A stretch of DNA of 64,000 bases, from positions 186,001-250,000 of the forward strand of contig NZ_JAANPV010000006.1 of NCBI RefSeq assembly GCF_011290505.1. Reading direction: 5' to 3'. The position numbers were made by a program, and so were the translations under genes. Below the pieces are notes generated by a model. That model was not told the origin of the DNA, ran no database searches, and worked only from the letters and a program-made list of their open reading frames with translations. Shown one piece after another: positions 18,247 to 26,708 of the stretch. The first letter of the stretch is position 1. Each line of letters starts with the position of its first letter. The DNA is from Paenalcaligenes suwonensis. Its GTDB lineage: Bacteria > Pseudomonadota > Gammaproteobacteria > Burkholderiales > Burkholderiaceae_B.

Positions 18247-18924
18247 CTACTCCACGTTAGTTTCTACTTGGCTGGAGAATGCTTTCCAGCTTGCTGTTAA
18301 ATGACGGCGCATCAATAACGCGGCTAATTCACTGTCGCGATCCATGATGGCTTCAACAATACGTTGGTGCTCCTTCAGCGCCACTTGCCCCCTGCCCCGC
18401 ACATTTTTATGTTGCGAACGCAATAAGACCAGTTGCGGATACAGCTCTTCACTTAGCGCACGCCTAATCAGCTCGTTACCGCTTAGCTGCGCGATCAAGT
18501 TGTGAAAATCCCTGTCGCTACTACGGTGCAAGTAAGCCCCCGAAGGATGACTGGCCACCGAGTGCGCATCCATTTCCAACAATGGCTGCAACGCTGCCTT
18601 AGCAGAATCATCCACATTTAACGCCGCTAATCGTGCCGCTTCCGTTTCTAATGCCGCACGCACTTCATAAAGCGCCTTCGCATCTGCCGCTGTCATGACA
18701 CGTACGCTTGCACCAATATTGGGCGTAAAGGTCACTAACCCCAAACCCGCTAAGCTGCGCAACGCTTCACGCACCGGACCGCGGCTGATATCGAAACGTT
18801 CCGCTAACACTACCTCCCCCAACCTATCACCAGGCTGCAGTTTTCCAGCCATGATGTCATTGGCCAGTTCTTGAGCAATTTTCATGCTTGCCGAACCATG
18901 ACCTTGGGTATCAATACCTGACAT
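18247..18924 (-). CDS. GntR-family regulator, FadR/FCD subgroup
   Basis: This 225-residue repressor-type protein has an N-terminal winged helix (about residues 18-80, with LAERFDISRGPVREALRSL) and a C-terminal all-helical FCD ligand domain containing RDFHNLIAQLSGN. FCD proteins usually bind carboxylic acids, which suits a tricarboxylate cluster. I prefer the ATG at 18924; a TTG three codons upstream is less likely. An ATTGTAAACAAT palindrome overlaps its own start, and a near copy precedes the divergent transporter gene. It therefore probably controls itself, the lyase and isomerase genes, and the transporter. Confidence 0.9.
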   Translation of the reverse strand: MSGIDTQGHGSASMKIAQELANDIMAGKLQPGDRLGEVVLAERFDISRGPVREALRSLAGLGLVTFTPNIGASVRVMTAADAKALYEVRAALETEAARLAALNVDDSAKAALQPLLEMDAHSVASHPSGAYLHRSSDRDFHNLIAQLSGNELIRRALSEELYPQLVLLRSQHKNVRGRGQVALKEHQRIVEAIMDRDSELAALLMRRHLTASWKAFSSQVETNVE

Positions 18925-18934
18925 TGTAAACAAT
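18923..18934. promoter_or_regulatory. Candidate GntR operator 1
   Basis: ATTGTAAACAAT is a perfect palindrome (ATTGT-AA-ACAAT) that covers the start codon of the GntR gene. Its 12 bases match the second site at 19074 at 11 positions. The form fits short FCD-type operators. Confidence 0.6.
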
Positions 18935-19073
18935 ATTAGTCTCGCAATAAAAATAGCTAGGGTGTGTTTTTATGGAAATATAGCATTAACCCCTTAATAA
19001 AACACACATTCTAGTAGAAACCCTAATTGATGATAGAAACCTATGGAAGTCCAATAGCTCTACATATACACAC

Positions 19074-19085
19074 ATTGTAAACATT
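19074..19085. promoter_or_regulatory. Candidate GntR operator 2
   Basis: ATTGTAAACATT, 11 of 12 identical to the palindrome at 18923, lies 36 bp before the binding-protein start codon. A repressor there could block transcription or the leader of the transporter operon. The rest of the 197-bp divergent gap is AT-rich and carries no gene. Confidence 0.6.
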
Positions 19086-19121
19086 TTCAGTTTGGCGCTC
19101 TGCCTTCATCAGGAATAAACA

Positions 19122-20126
19122 ATGAATTTCAAACGCATCAAAACATGGGCAGCCACATTGCTGGTAGGTAGCTCTCTGACACTGACTGCTGCTGCACCCG
19201 CTGTAGCGCAAAAAGCAGATAACTGGCCTAACCAACAAATTACCTTTGTGATTGCGTTAGGGCCTGGTGGCTCTGCTGACCGCACCGCACGTTTGGTTGC
19301 CCAACAAATGCAAGAAAAACTCGGTGTACCTATTCGCGCCATCAACCAAGAAGGCGGCGGTGGCCATGTAGGCCAAGTGTATTTCCGCAATATGCCTAAA
19401 GACGGTACCTTCTTTCTGGTCACCTCTATTCATCCTTACATCAGCAGCGCCATTCTAAATCTGGATGCTGACTACAGCTTGGATGATTTTGCTTTTGTGA
19501 ACGGCCAATGGACCGACATGGACTTGTTTGCACTGAATGCCAAACTGCCCTACCAAACCTTGGACGAATTCATTGCCGCTATCAAAGAGCAACCCGGTAA
19601 ATTTCGCATCAGCGTAGTTCCTGGCTCTACTGGTCACATCAACACCATTCAAATGCTGCAGGCCTATGGTTTAGAGCCTGATGCCGTCAATATTGTGACC
19701 TACCAATCTGGTAACGCTGCACGTACAGCCGTAGCTGGTGGGCAAGTAGAAATGGCCGTATTGGCTGCAGATGGCACCCTGCCTATTGCCGAATTCATTC
19801 GCCCCTTGGCCGTCGCATCAGACGAGCGTTTAGCGGACTGGGATGCCCCCACCTTAAACGAAGCTCTGCAACAAGCCGGCCACGAACCTGTACAAACCTT
19901 GGTGGGTTCCATGCGCGGTATTGCAGCGCACGCTGAATTCAAAGCACAGTACCCCGAGCGCTTTGAGAAATTTGCCGAAGCCTACCGCGAAGTGCTCTCT
20001 AACCCTGAGTTCAAAGAAACCCTGAAAAACCAAGGCATTGGTTCAGACTGGCTGGGTCCTGATCGCACCACCGAGATCATCTACAAAAACTTTGAAGTAC
20101 TAGAGCAGTACAAAGATCAACTCTAA
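19122..20126 (+). CDS. tctC: Tricarboxylate-type periplasmic binding protein (TctC/Bug family)
   Basis: This 334-residue secreted receptor belongs to the Bug/TctC family of tripartite tricarboxylate transporters. A signal peptide (TLLVGSSLTLTAAAPAVAQ) is followed by the family pattern WPNQQITFVIALGPGGSADRTARL, with the ligand site built from the Gly-Gly-Ser-Ala-Asp loop, and ends in a typical alpha/beta C-lobe. The ligand is probably a carboxylic acid; the neighbouring PrpB/PrpF-like enzymes suggest a methylated or unsaturated tricarboxylate. AGGAATAAACA precedes the ATG. It leads the transporter operon and diverges from the GntR gene. Confidence 0.92.
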   Translation: MNFKRIKTWAATLLVGSSLTLTAAAPAVAQKADNWPNQQITFVIALGPGGSADRTARLVAQQMQEKLGVPIRAINQEGGGGHVGQVYFRNMPKDGTFFLVTSIHPYISSAILNLDADYSLDDFAFVNGQWTDMDLFALNAKLPYQTLDEFIAAIKEQPGKFRISVVPGSTGHINTIQMLQAYGLEPDAVNIVTYQSGNAARTAVAGGQVEMAVLAADGTLPIAEFIRPLAVASDERLADWDAPTLNEALQQAGHEPVQTLVGSMRGIAAHAEFKAQYPERFEKFAEAYREVLSNPEFKETLKNQGIGSDWLGPDRTTEIIYKNFEVLEQYKDQL

Positions 20127-20197
20127 TAGCCTTGGGTCTGGCGGGCTTTTTGACTGCTACGCCAGTCGCCAGACCCACCGCTTTGGACTATCCCTAC

Positions 20198-20659
20198 ATG
20201 GCTACACGAATTTCTCTTACACATCTGGTGTTTTTGCTAGCGGTTTGCGCTGCCGCTCTTTTCCTCAACTGGAGCGCCTTTACGGCCTCAGACAAACTCT
20301 ACAACCTTATCGTCGTAGTACCCAGCGGCATAGCCTGCTTGCTACTGGTGGTCTGCATTGCGATTAGCAGTTTACGCAAACCCGCCACTCAAGCCTCTGT
20401 ATCGCCCAGCGAAGCACAGGCCGCCAAAAAATCTACCCTAGGTGACTTATTACTACTAGGCGCTTTTGCGGTGTTCTGCCTTAGCCTGACCACAGTAGGT
20501 TTTGATGTCGCCACTTTCGTGTTTGTCTGGGTAGGCATCTTGATGGGCGGCGAGAAAAACAAAATTGCACCACCAATTTTTGCGTTTCTGTTCACCTTTG
20601 CACTGATCAAAGGGTTTGGCTCGCTCTTCCCCTTCCCTATGCCACTTCTGGTGTTCTGA
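20198..20659 (+). CDS. tctB: Tripartite tricarboxylate transporter small membrane subunit (TctB-like)
   Basis: This 153-residue protein has about four membrane helices (around residues 8-25, 35-55, 85-105 and 115-150), the layout of TctB. Sequence in this family is poorly conserved, so the call rests on size, topology and place between tctC and tctA. The ATG at 20198 begins just before the first helix; an upstream TTG at 20132 would add a non-conserved 22-residue head. The last helices end two bases before the tctA start, so the two are translationally linked. Confidence 0.8.
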   Translation: MATRISLTHLVFLLAVCAAALFLNWSAFTASDKLYNLIVVVPSGIACLLLVVCIAISSLRKPATQASVSPSEAQAAKKSTLGDLLLLGAFAVFCLSLTTVGFDVATFVFVWVGILMGGEKNKIAPPIFAFLFTFALIKGFGSLFPFPMPLLVF

Positions 20660-20660
20660 G

Positions 20661-22172
20661 ATGATTGATACTTTTGCTTTTTCTCAGTCTTTGGGCTTGC
20701 TGTTCACCAGTTTTGACCCTTGGCTATTTGTCATTCCCGGCCTAATTATTGGTCTGGTTTTTGGCGCCGTGCCCGGCTTGCAAATCTCTATGGCGATGGC
20801 CGTATTTTTGCCAGTAACTTGGGCGATGGACTTCCTGCAAGCCATGCTGTTCCTAACTGCCATTTTTACGGGCGGCGCTTACGGTGGTGGTGTTACCGCC
20901 GTACTCATGAACATACCGGGATCGTCCTCCAGTGTGGCCACCGCCTTCGACGGTTACCCTATGGCACGCCAAGGTAAACACAACGAAGCACTGGGCATCG
21001 GGCTAGGCGCTTCTGTCGTGGGCACTTTCATTGGTTACGCCCTGCTAATGCTATTGATCCAACCCTTAGCAGGTATGGTGTTGCGCCTAGGCCCACTAGA
21101 AATGGTGATGATTGTGCTGTGGGGCTTGGCCTTAATTGCCACGCTAAACGATAGCACCGTACTAAAAGGCTTATTAGCCGGTGCTTTTGGCTTACTACTT
21201 AGCCAAGTAGGCATGTCCTCTACAGGTACCATGCGCGCCACCTTGGGCACACCGTATCTGATTGATGGCATTGCTGTAGTACCCGCCATGATTGGTTTGT
21301 TTGCCGCTTCCGAATTACTGCGCTTGCGTTCCAGCACCTACTTAGTAGAAGACAAAGCCGCTCGCAGCATTTCTTTGCGAAAAATTTTGGTGGGCTTCAA
21401 AGAAGTCTTCAAATACCCAAAAATTCTGCTCAAAGGCAGCTTTATTGGTGCCCTAATTGGCGCAGTACCCGGTGTAGGTTCCTCCGTCGCGAACTTAGTG
21501 GCATACGGTGAAATCCGCCGTTCCTCTAAAGAACCTGAGAAATTTGGTACCGGCTGCACCGAAGGTCTGATTGCCGCCGAGTCCTCTAACTCGAGTTCAG
21601 AGGGTGGTTCCATGACAGCCCTACTGGCCTTAGGTATCCCTGGCGGAGCTGCCACAGCCGTATTGCTGGCAGCCTTCTCGTTCCACAATCTGGTTGGTGG
21701 CCCCTCTTTTATTCGTGACCAGCGCGACGTGGTCTACGCCATTATTATGGGTAACTTTGGTCAGGTAATTTTGCTGGCTATTGTGGCGCTGATGATTCTG
21801 CCTATTTTAGGTTTGGTCGTGCGCATTCCCCTGAACTACTTGGTGCCTTCTGTATTGGCCTTATGTGCATGGGGTGGTTTTGGCATTACCGGCACTATCG
21901 CTGGCCCACTGACTGTTATGGTATTTGCTGGTTTGGGCTGGTTAATGCGCCGACACGACTACCCCGTCGCCGCCACAGTAATTGGCTTGCTGCTAGGCCA
22001 AATGACGGAAAGCGAACTGGTGCGTACCCTGCAAATTTCCGGTGGCAACCCACTGAGCTACATTACAGAACGCCCCATCGCCATTGGCCTGCTGATTCTG
22101 TTCGTTGTATCGGTCATTATCATGCCTATGTTACGACGCCAGAAAATGAAAAAAATGGCGCAAGCACACTAA
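20661..22172 (+). CDS. tctA: Tripartite tricarboxylate transporter large membrane subunit (TctA)
   Basis: This 503-residue membrane protein is the main permease of the TctCBA system, driven by an ion gradient. It has about 11-12 helices and two copies of the family signature: FGAVPGLQISMAMAVFLP with GAYGGGVTAVLMNIPGSSSS near the N-terminus, and GAVPGVGSSVANLVAYG with GGSMTALLALGIPGGAATAV in the second half. The ATG at 20661 follows the tctB stop after one base; a TTG farther upstream lies inside tctB and is rejected. Substrate follows the binding protein and is unknown. Confidence 0.93.
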   Translation: MIDTFAFSQSLGLLFTSFDPWLFVIPGLIIGLVFGAVPGLQISMAMAVFLPVTWAMDFLQAMLFLTAIFTGGAYGGGVTAVLMNIPGSSSSVATAFDGYPMARQGKHNEALGIGLGASVVGTFIGYALLMLLIQPLAGMVLRLGPLEMVMIVLWGLALIATLNDSTVLKGLLAGAFGLLLSQVGMSSTGTMRATLGTPYLIDGIAVVPAMIGLFAASELLRLRSSTYLVEDKAARSISLRKILVGFKEVFKYPKILLKGSFIGALIGAVPGVGSSVANLVAYGEIRRSSKEPEKFGTGCTEGLIAAESSNSSSEGGSMTALLALGIPGGAATAVLLAAFSFHNLVGGPSFIRDQRDVVYAIIMGNFGQVILLAIVALMILPILGLVVRIPLNYLVPSVLALCAWGGFGITGTIAGPLTVMVFAGLGWLMRRHDYPVAATVIGLLLGQMTESELVRTLQISGGNPLSYITERPIAIGLLILFVVSVIIMPMLRRQKMKKMAQAH

Positions 22173-22173
22173 G

Positions 22174-23247
22174 ATGATGAATAGTGTCTCTCGCTATATG
22201 CAATCTCGCGCCAAGGGTTTAATCGCCCTTGGCGTGGGCTTATTAGGTGGCCTAAGCTTCATACAAATAGGCTTATCACTACCGTGGGTGTTGGGTAGTT
22301 TAGTGGCCTGCTCGCTTGCCGCACTGTTCGGCTTAAAGTTAGCGATTCCCTCGGCATGGCGTGGCTATGCCTTGGCGATGCTAGGCACCATTCTAGGCAG
22401 CAGCTTTGCCCCTGAAACCCTGCACACCCTTAGCCAATGGCTGCCCACCCTAAGCGTCATGCTGATTCTAACGGTGGTGTATTTTCTTATTAGCTTCAAG
22501 GTGCTGGCACGCTGGTCTGGCATGAACCGCATTAACGCCATTTTTTCCGCCATCCCCGGTGGGCTATCTATAGTCAGTGCCTTAGCCGATAGCTACAAAG
22601 CCGATAGCCGCCGCATCGCACTTAGCCATTCTGCTCGCTTAGTTGCTCTGCTCGCCTTAACCCCTGTTGTTTTGCATTACGTAGGGAATTATGAGCTACC
22701 AGCCAGCACCATCCCCCTAGGCCAACACGCCATACAAGAAGGCTTTTCGTGGATGTCGCAACTGGTCTTACTGGCCTGCGCTGTTAGCGGGTGGTTACTG
22801 GCCAAACGACTACGTTTTGCCACCGGCATGCTGCTATTCCCTTTGCTGTTTTCGGCCATTTTGCATGCATCGGGTTACACCCAAGCCGTAGCTCACCCAG
22901 CCGCTGCCGCCCTATCCCAACTGGTTATAGGAACCAGCATAGGAGTGCGCTTTGTAGGCTACAGCTGGAAAGTCTTAATTAAAGACGGATGGTTATCCAT
23001 ACTAGTGGGCATAGGCTTGGCCTTACTCGCCGTAGTGTGTGCTTTAGCATTACACACCCTAACCGGTGCACCGTTTGGTGCCGTATTCCTAGTACTGCTT
23101 CCCGGCGGCGCACCAGAAATTGGAGTGATGGCATTAGCCTTAAACATAGACCCAGCCATTGTGACCACGCACCACCTGATACGAGTGCTATTTTTGGTCA
23201 GCTTCCTAGGTTGGGTAACCAGTCGACTACCAAACAGCACAACATAA
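22174..23247 (+). CDS. AbrB-type (PF05145) integral membrane protein
   Basis: This 357-residue protein is almost entirely hydrophobic, about ten helices, and matches the membrane AbrB duplication family. Two similar halves each carry a Gly-rich LPWVLGSLVACSLAALFGLK-type or related segment. Despite the family name these are not DNA-binding AbrB proteins; they often sit beside tricarboxylate transporters and their role is not known. It starts one base after the tctA stop and is surely in the same operon. A link to the transported acid, as exporter or accessory, is inference. Confidence 0.8.
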   Translation: MMNSVSRYMQSRAKGLIALGVGLLGGLSFIQIGLSLPWVLGSLVACSLAALFGLKLAIPSAWRGYALAMLGTILGSSFAPETLHTLSQWLPTLSVMLILTVVYFLISFKVLARWSGMNRINAIFSAIPGGLSIVSALADSYKADSRRIALSHSARLVALLALTPVVLHYVGNYELPASTIPLGQHAIQEGFSWMSQLVLLACAVSGWLLAKRLRFATGMLLFPLLFSAILHASGYTQAVAHPAAAALSQLVIGTSIGVRFVGYSWKVLIKDGWLSILVGIGLALLAVVCALALHTLTGAPFGAVFLVLLPGGAPEIGVMALALNIDPAIVTTHHLIRVLFLVSFLGWVTSRLPNSTT

Positions 23248-23274
23248 ACTAACGCGACGACTACCCCTTGCCAC

Positions 23275-23305
23275 AAAAAAGCCGTGACATAAGTCACGGC
23301 TTTTT
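23275..23305. terminator. Bidirectional terminator between the tct operon and uppP
   Basis: GCCGTGAC (23281-23288) pairs with GTCACGGC (23293-23300), flanked by an A run on the left and a T run on the right. It serves both convergent transcripts. Confidence 0.85.
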
Positions 23306-23324
23306 ACTGTGTAATGTACAGCGG

Positions 23325-24191
23325 TTAGGCATATAACCACAGCAACACTACGGCACCTAATGCAATGCGATACCAGGCGAATGGACGGTAAGTGTGGCGC
23401 GATACGAAGCGCAGTACTATTTTCACCAAGAACAATGCACTAAAGAATGCCAGCACGAATCCTACCGCAATGCCCCAGCCCTGCTCTACGTTTAAGCTTG
23501 CGCCGTTACGGTACAAATCGTAAACGGTTGCTGCCAACATGGTAGGCATCGCCAAGAAGAACGAGAACTCCGTTGCGGTTTTACGGTGAATGCCAGCCAA
23601 CATCCCCCCTACAATGGTGGCACCAGAGCGTGATGTACCAGGCACCATCGCAATACACTGCGCAAAGCCTACCACCAACGCTTGCTTCCACGTAATTTCT
23701 TCTAGCGAATAAGCCGTGGCTTTTTCTGATGTGGCCGTCACACCGTCCTCAACTTTGTAATTAGGGTGCTGTTTGGCATAAGCAGGTTTACGCTCTACCC
23801 ACAGCATAATAAGACCACCAATCACCAAGGTGAATACAAATACCAAGGGGTTATGAAATAGCGCTTTAATATATTTAATAGTTAGCGCACCAATTACCGC
23901 CGCAGGTAAAAAGGCAATGATTAGATTTCGGGTAAACATCATTTCGGTGCGATCACCGCTAAATGTACCTTTTACCAATTGCCAAATACGAGCTCTAAAC
24001 AACCAAATTACGGCCAGAATAGAACCAAACTGAATCACCACTTCAAAGACTTTATTACTGTCTGAAGGAAATGATATCCATTCGCCCAACAGCAACAAAT
24101 GCGCCGTACTGGAAACCGGAATAAATTCAGTAAACCCTTCAATCAGGCCCAAAATCGCAGCTTTGATTAAGTACAGCGTGTAGTCAGTCAT
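23325..24191 (-). CDS. uppP: Undecaprenyl-diphosphate phosphatase
   Basis: This 288-residue integral membrane enzyme recycles the lipid carrier for peptidoglycan and other polymers by dephosphorylating undecaprenyl diphosphate. Both catalytic stretches are present: EGFTEFIPVSSTAHL near the N-terminus and PGTSRSGATI in the middle, within about eight helices. Length is near that of E. coli UppP/BacA (273). I start at the ATG at 24191; a longer frame adds 23 unrelated residues. Its loss in other bacteria raises bacitracin sensitivity. It is a single gene here, convergent with the tct operon. Confidence 0.96.
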   Translation of the reverse strand: MTDYTLYLIKAAILGLIEGFTEFIPVSSTAHLLLLGEWISFPSDSNKVFEVVIQFGSILAVIWLFRARIWQLVKGTFSGDRTEMMFTRNLIIAFLPAAVIGALTIKYIKALFHNPLVFVFTLVIGGLIMLWVERKPAYAKQHPNYKVEDGVTATSEKATAYSLEEITWKQALVVGFAQCIAMVPGTSRSGATIVGGMLAGIHRKTATEFSFFLAMPTMLAATVYDLYRNGASLNVEQGWGIAVGFVLAFFSALFLVKIVLRFVSRHTYRPFAWYRIALGAVVLLWLYA

Positions 24192-24383
24192 GAAAACCCG
24201 AAAATAACAAAAATCAATTAAGAGTGAGCTGTGTATAACACTAGCCCCTGTACAGAACACAGGTAGCGACCTGCCTTACTGTGTATGGTCGAAAACAGGA
24301 GTATTTGAACACGACCCAAGAGCAAATCACAATGGGCTGTTTACGCCTGCTTACCTATCACCACATCACACCGTACGCACCAA

Positions 24384-24421
24384 TAAAAACACCCCAAAAC
24401 CACGATAGCGCTTTGGGGTGT
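24384..24421 (-). terminator. Terminator of suhB
   Basis: ACACCCCAAA (24389-24398) pairs with TTTGGGGTGT (24412-24421). The A run at 24384-24388 becomes the T run on the minus strand. It lies 19 bp past the suhB stop codon. The rest of the gap down to uppP shows no convincing gene. Confidence 0.8.
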
Positions 24422-24439
24422 GTGTTACTTCTTTGCTGC

Positions 24440-25222
24440 TTACTCAGCCAAATGCACCAGCATTTGCGTGAAGATTTTTGGTGTAGCAGCAATGATATTG
24501 CCTGACTCGTACCAAGTTTGTTCGCCAGCAAAGTCGCCTACCAAACCACCGGCTTCCAAGACCAGTAAGGCACCTGCTGCCATGTCCCAGGTTTTCAGCT
24601 TAGTTGCTACAAAGCCGTCTAGACGACCACATGCTACGTAAGCCAAGTCCAGCACCGTTGCGCCTACGCGGCGCACGGCTGCGCAATCGCTAAGCATGGC
24701 GGAAAATGGGGAAGTGCTTTTTACTACGCCACCGGAATCGGCCACATGCGCGCCCAACAAGGCGTCATGGTATTTGCGCAAACTGGACACACGAATACGA
24801 CGATCGTCCAGAAATGCGCCACCGCCACGGGTTGCGTGGAAGATTTCGTTTTTAGCGGGATCAAAAATCACAGCATGCGTAGGCACGCCTTTGTGCAGCA
24901 TCGCAATGGAAATTGCGTAGTGAGGGAAGCCGTGAATGAAGTTTGTGGTGCCATCTAAAGGATCAATCACCCACACGTTTTCAGGGTTGTCATTGCCCTC
25001 TGGCATGATTTCGCCTGTTTCTTCACCAATAAACCCATGGTCAGGGTACGCAGTGCGCAGTACATCAATAATTGCTTCTTCGGCTGCCGCATCAGTTTCG
25101 GTCACGTAGTCGCCGGGGCCTTTGCGGCCAACTTTGATTTTTTCTAGATCCACGCTAGCACGGTTAATGATGGTGCCTGCTCGGCGTGCCGCCTTGATGG
25201 CGGTATTCAGCATGGGATGCAT
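24440..25222 (-). CDS. suhB: Inositol-1-monophosphatase family protein (SuhB)
   Basis: This 260-residue Mg2+-dependent phosphatase has the family motifs GFIGEETGE, WVIDPLDGTTNFIHG and WDMAAGALLVLEAGG, which hold the metal ions. SuhB also joins rRNA antitermination complexes in E. coli, so the enzymatic role may not be its main one. I start at the ATG at 25222, beginning MHPMLNTAIKAAR, which aligns with the family; an open frame continues 86 codons upstream but overlaps the divergent trmJ start and has no homology-like features. suhB next to trmJ is a common arrangement in proteobacteria. Confidence 0.94.
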   Translation of the reverse strand: MHPMLNTAIKAARRAGTIINRASVDLEKIKVGRKGPGDYVTETDAAAEEAIIDVLRTAYPDHGFIGEETGEIMPEGNDNPENVWVIDPLDGTTNFIHGFPHYAISIAMLHKGVPTHAVIFDPAKNEIFHATRGGGAFLDDRRIRVSSLRKYHDALLGAHVADSGGVVKSTSPFSAMLSDCAAVRRVGATVLDLAYVACGRLDGFVATKLKTWDMAAGALLVLEAGGLVGDFAGEQTWYESGNIIAATPKIFTQMLVHLAE

Positions 25223-25309
25223 AGATAATCCGTTCGGTAAAAATTTCCTGCTCTTGTACTGCCCGAATGCAATAATAGGGCTACAAAAGCTTTCTGTATC
25301 AACGTATTT

Positions 25310-26107
25310 ATGACACAAACATCGGCACACACCAACCACCCTGCCTTCGAGCAGGTTCGCTTCATTATGGTACGGCCCAGCCATCCCGGTAACGTGGGGG
25401 CTGCAGCACGCGCAATCAAAACTATGGGCTTTAAAGAACTGTGTTTGGTGGCACCAAAACATGAGCACATTACCGAGCACGCCGAAGCGATTGCTCTGGC
25501 CAGTGGTGCAACCGATGTTTTAAGCCAAGCCTCTATCGTACCAAGTTTAGAGCAAGCATTGGCGCCTGTTTCACTTTCTTTTGCGCTAACAGCCAGACCA
25601 CGTTATCTGGGACCACCCCCTTTAGACATACGCCAAAGCGCCACGCTGGGTGCAACACACTTGGCCGAAAAGGCAGGAAAAATCGCGATTGTATTGGGTA
25701 CAGAGCGCACTGGGCTCAGTAATCAAGAGCTAGAAAGCTGCCAACACTTGTGCCATATTCCGGCGAATTCTGAGTACAGTTCGTTAAATGTTGCTCAAGC
25801 ACTGCAACTGGCCGCGTGGGAGCTGCGTTATGCATTATTGCAACAGTACGAGCTAGAAACCATGCCTATAGCCTTAGGTAAAGCCGACCCTGGTAAGGCC
25901 TTAGCCACCATGGGGCAGTTGGATGCGTTTATGACGCACTTTGAAGAAGCGCTAGTAGGCGTAGATTTTTTAGACCCCGAAAACCCCAAAAAACTGCCTA
26001 CCCGCATGCGTCAAATTTTTAGTCGTAACCGCTTAACCATAGACGAGGTCGCTATGCTGCGCGGTATGTGTACGGCCATGCTTAAAACAGCAAAACAAGC
26101 CAAGTAA
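25310..26107 (+). CDS. trmJ: tRNA (cytidine/uridine-32-2'-O) methyltransferase
   Basis: This 265-residue SPOUT-class enzyme methylates the ribose of position 32 in tRNA using S-adenosylmethionine. The start MVRPSHPGNVGAAARAIKTM and the knot motifs IVLGTERTGLSNQEL and IPANSEYSSLNVAQALQL are those of TrmJ. The C-terminal region (about 165-265) is the tRNA-binding extension. It diverges from suhB across 87 bp. Length fits TrmJ of E. coli (246). Confidence 0.94.
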   Translation: MTQTSAHTNHPAFEQVRFIMVRPSHPGNVGAAARAIKTMGFKELCLVAPKHEHITEHAEAIALASGATDVLSQASIVPSLEQALAPVSLSFALTARPRYLGPPPLDIRQSATLGATHLAEKAGKIAIVLGTERTGLSNQELESCQHLCHIPANSEYSSLNVAQALQLAAWELRYALLQQYELETMPIALGKADPGKALATMGQLDAFMTHFEEALVGVDFLDPENPKKLPTRMRQIFSRNRLTIDEVAMLRGMCTAMLKTAKQAK

Positions 26108-26112
26108 AACCT

Positions 26113-26628
26113 TTACTTTGGCGATGCTGGTGTGGGCTCTAGCACCTGCAACAAGGTAGACAAATGCTGATCCAATGCAGCCAATTGCTCTACTGCCATA
26201 GGTGCTAGCATTTGGTGTTCATTATCCACATGCACCGCCACCACCTTATTGGTCAGTGCTAGCCCCACATCGGTTAACTGCACCAACATGCTGCGCGCGT
26301 CTTGCTCGTTAGGCAGGCGCACTATCCAGCCTTTGCTTTCCAAACGCTTTAAGCGGTGCGTCATAGTGCCTGAGGTCACCATCAAGGTGGAAAACAACGC
26401 CGTAGGGCTTAGGCAATATGGCGCGCCGCTGCGTCGTAGCGCGGCCAATACATCAAACTCCCACAAGCACAGGCCAAACTCGGCAAAACAAGCGTCTAAT
26501 CGCTGTTCCAACAACATGGCACAGCGATTAATACGCCCTATGGGTCCCATGATTTCCACATCTAAATCAGGGCGCTCTCGCCGCCACTGACTCAAGATTA
26601 GCTCTACTGCATCGTTTTTTTGTGCCAT
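26113..26628 (-). CDS. MarR-family transcriptional regulator
   Basis: This 171-residue winged-helix protein has the MarR order: helices forming the dimer interface at both ends and a central wing helix with LSPTALFSTLMVTSGTMTHRLKRLESKGWI, the recognition part, then DARSMLVQLTDVG as the wing. It diverges from an EamA transporter gene, and two palindromic candidates lie in the 80-bp gap between them. It probably represses both genes until an effector, perhaps a phenolic or drug-like compound, binds. Effector unknown. Confidence 0.92.
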   Translation of the reverse strand: MAQKNDAVELILSQWRRERPDLDVEIMGPIGRINRCAMLLEQRLDACFAEFGLCLWEFDVLAALRRSGAPYCLSPTALFSTLMVTSGTMTHRLKRLESKGWIVRLPNEQDARSMLVQLTDVGLALTNKVVAVHVDNEHQMLAPMAVEQLAALDQHLSTLLQVLEPTPASPK

Positions 26629-26643
26629 GACTAGCCTTTGTAT

Positions 26644-26663
26644 TTATCTTGACTTCAAGATAA
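26644..26663. promoter_or_regulatory. Candidate MarR operator 1
   Basis: TTATCTTGA-CT-TCAAGATAA is a perfect 9-bp inverted repeat with a 2-bp spacer, 16 bp upstream of the MarR start. It resembles MarR-type operators in size and symmetry. Confidence 0.7.
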
Positions 26664-26681
26664 AAAATTCTCAGAATAAAA

Positions 26682-26701
26682 TTATCTTAAATTCAAGATT
26701 A
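26682..26701. promoter_or_regulatory. Candidate MarR operator 2
   Basis: TTATCTTAA-AT-TCAAGATTA repeats site 1 with few changes, centred 38 bp from it, and ends 7 bp before the EamA start codon. Binding here would cover the start region of the transporter mRNA. Confidence 0.65.
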
Positions 26702-26708
26702 ATCCAAA

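Noticed and set aside
24281-24505. A 74-codon plus-strand frame between uppP and suhB
   Set aside because: It runs through the suhB terminator and into the suhB end on the opposite strand.
25223-25480. An 86-codon upstream extension of suhB
   Set aside because: It would overlap the trmJ start on the opposite strand, and the family begins at the ATG at 25222.
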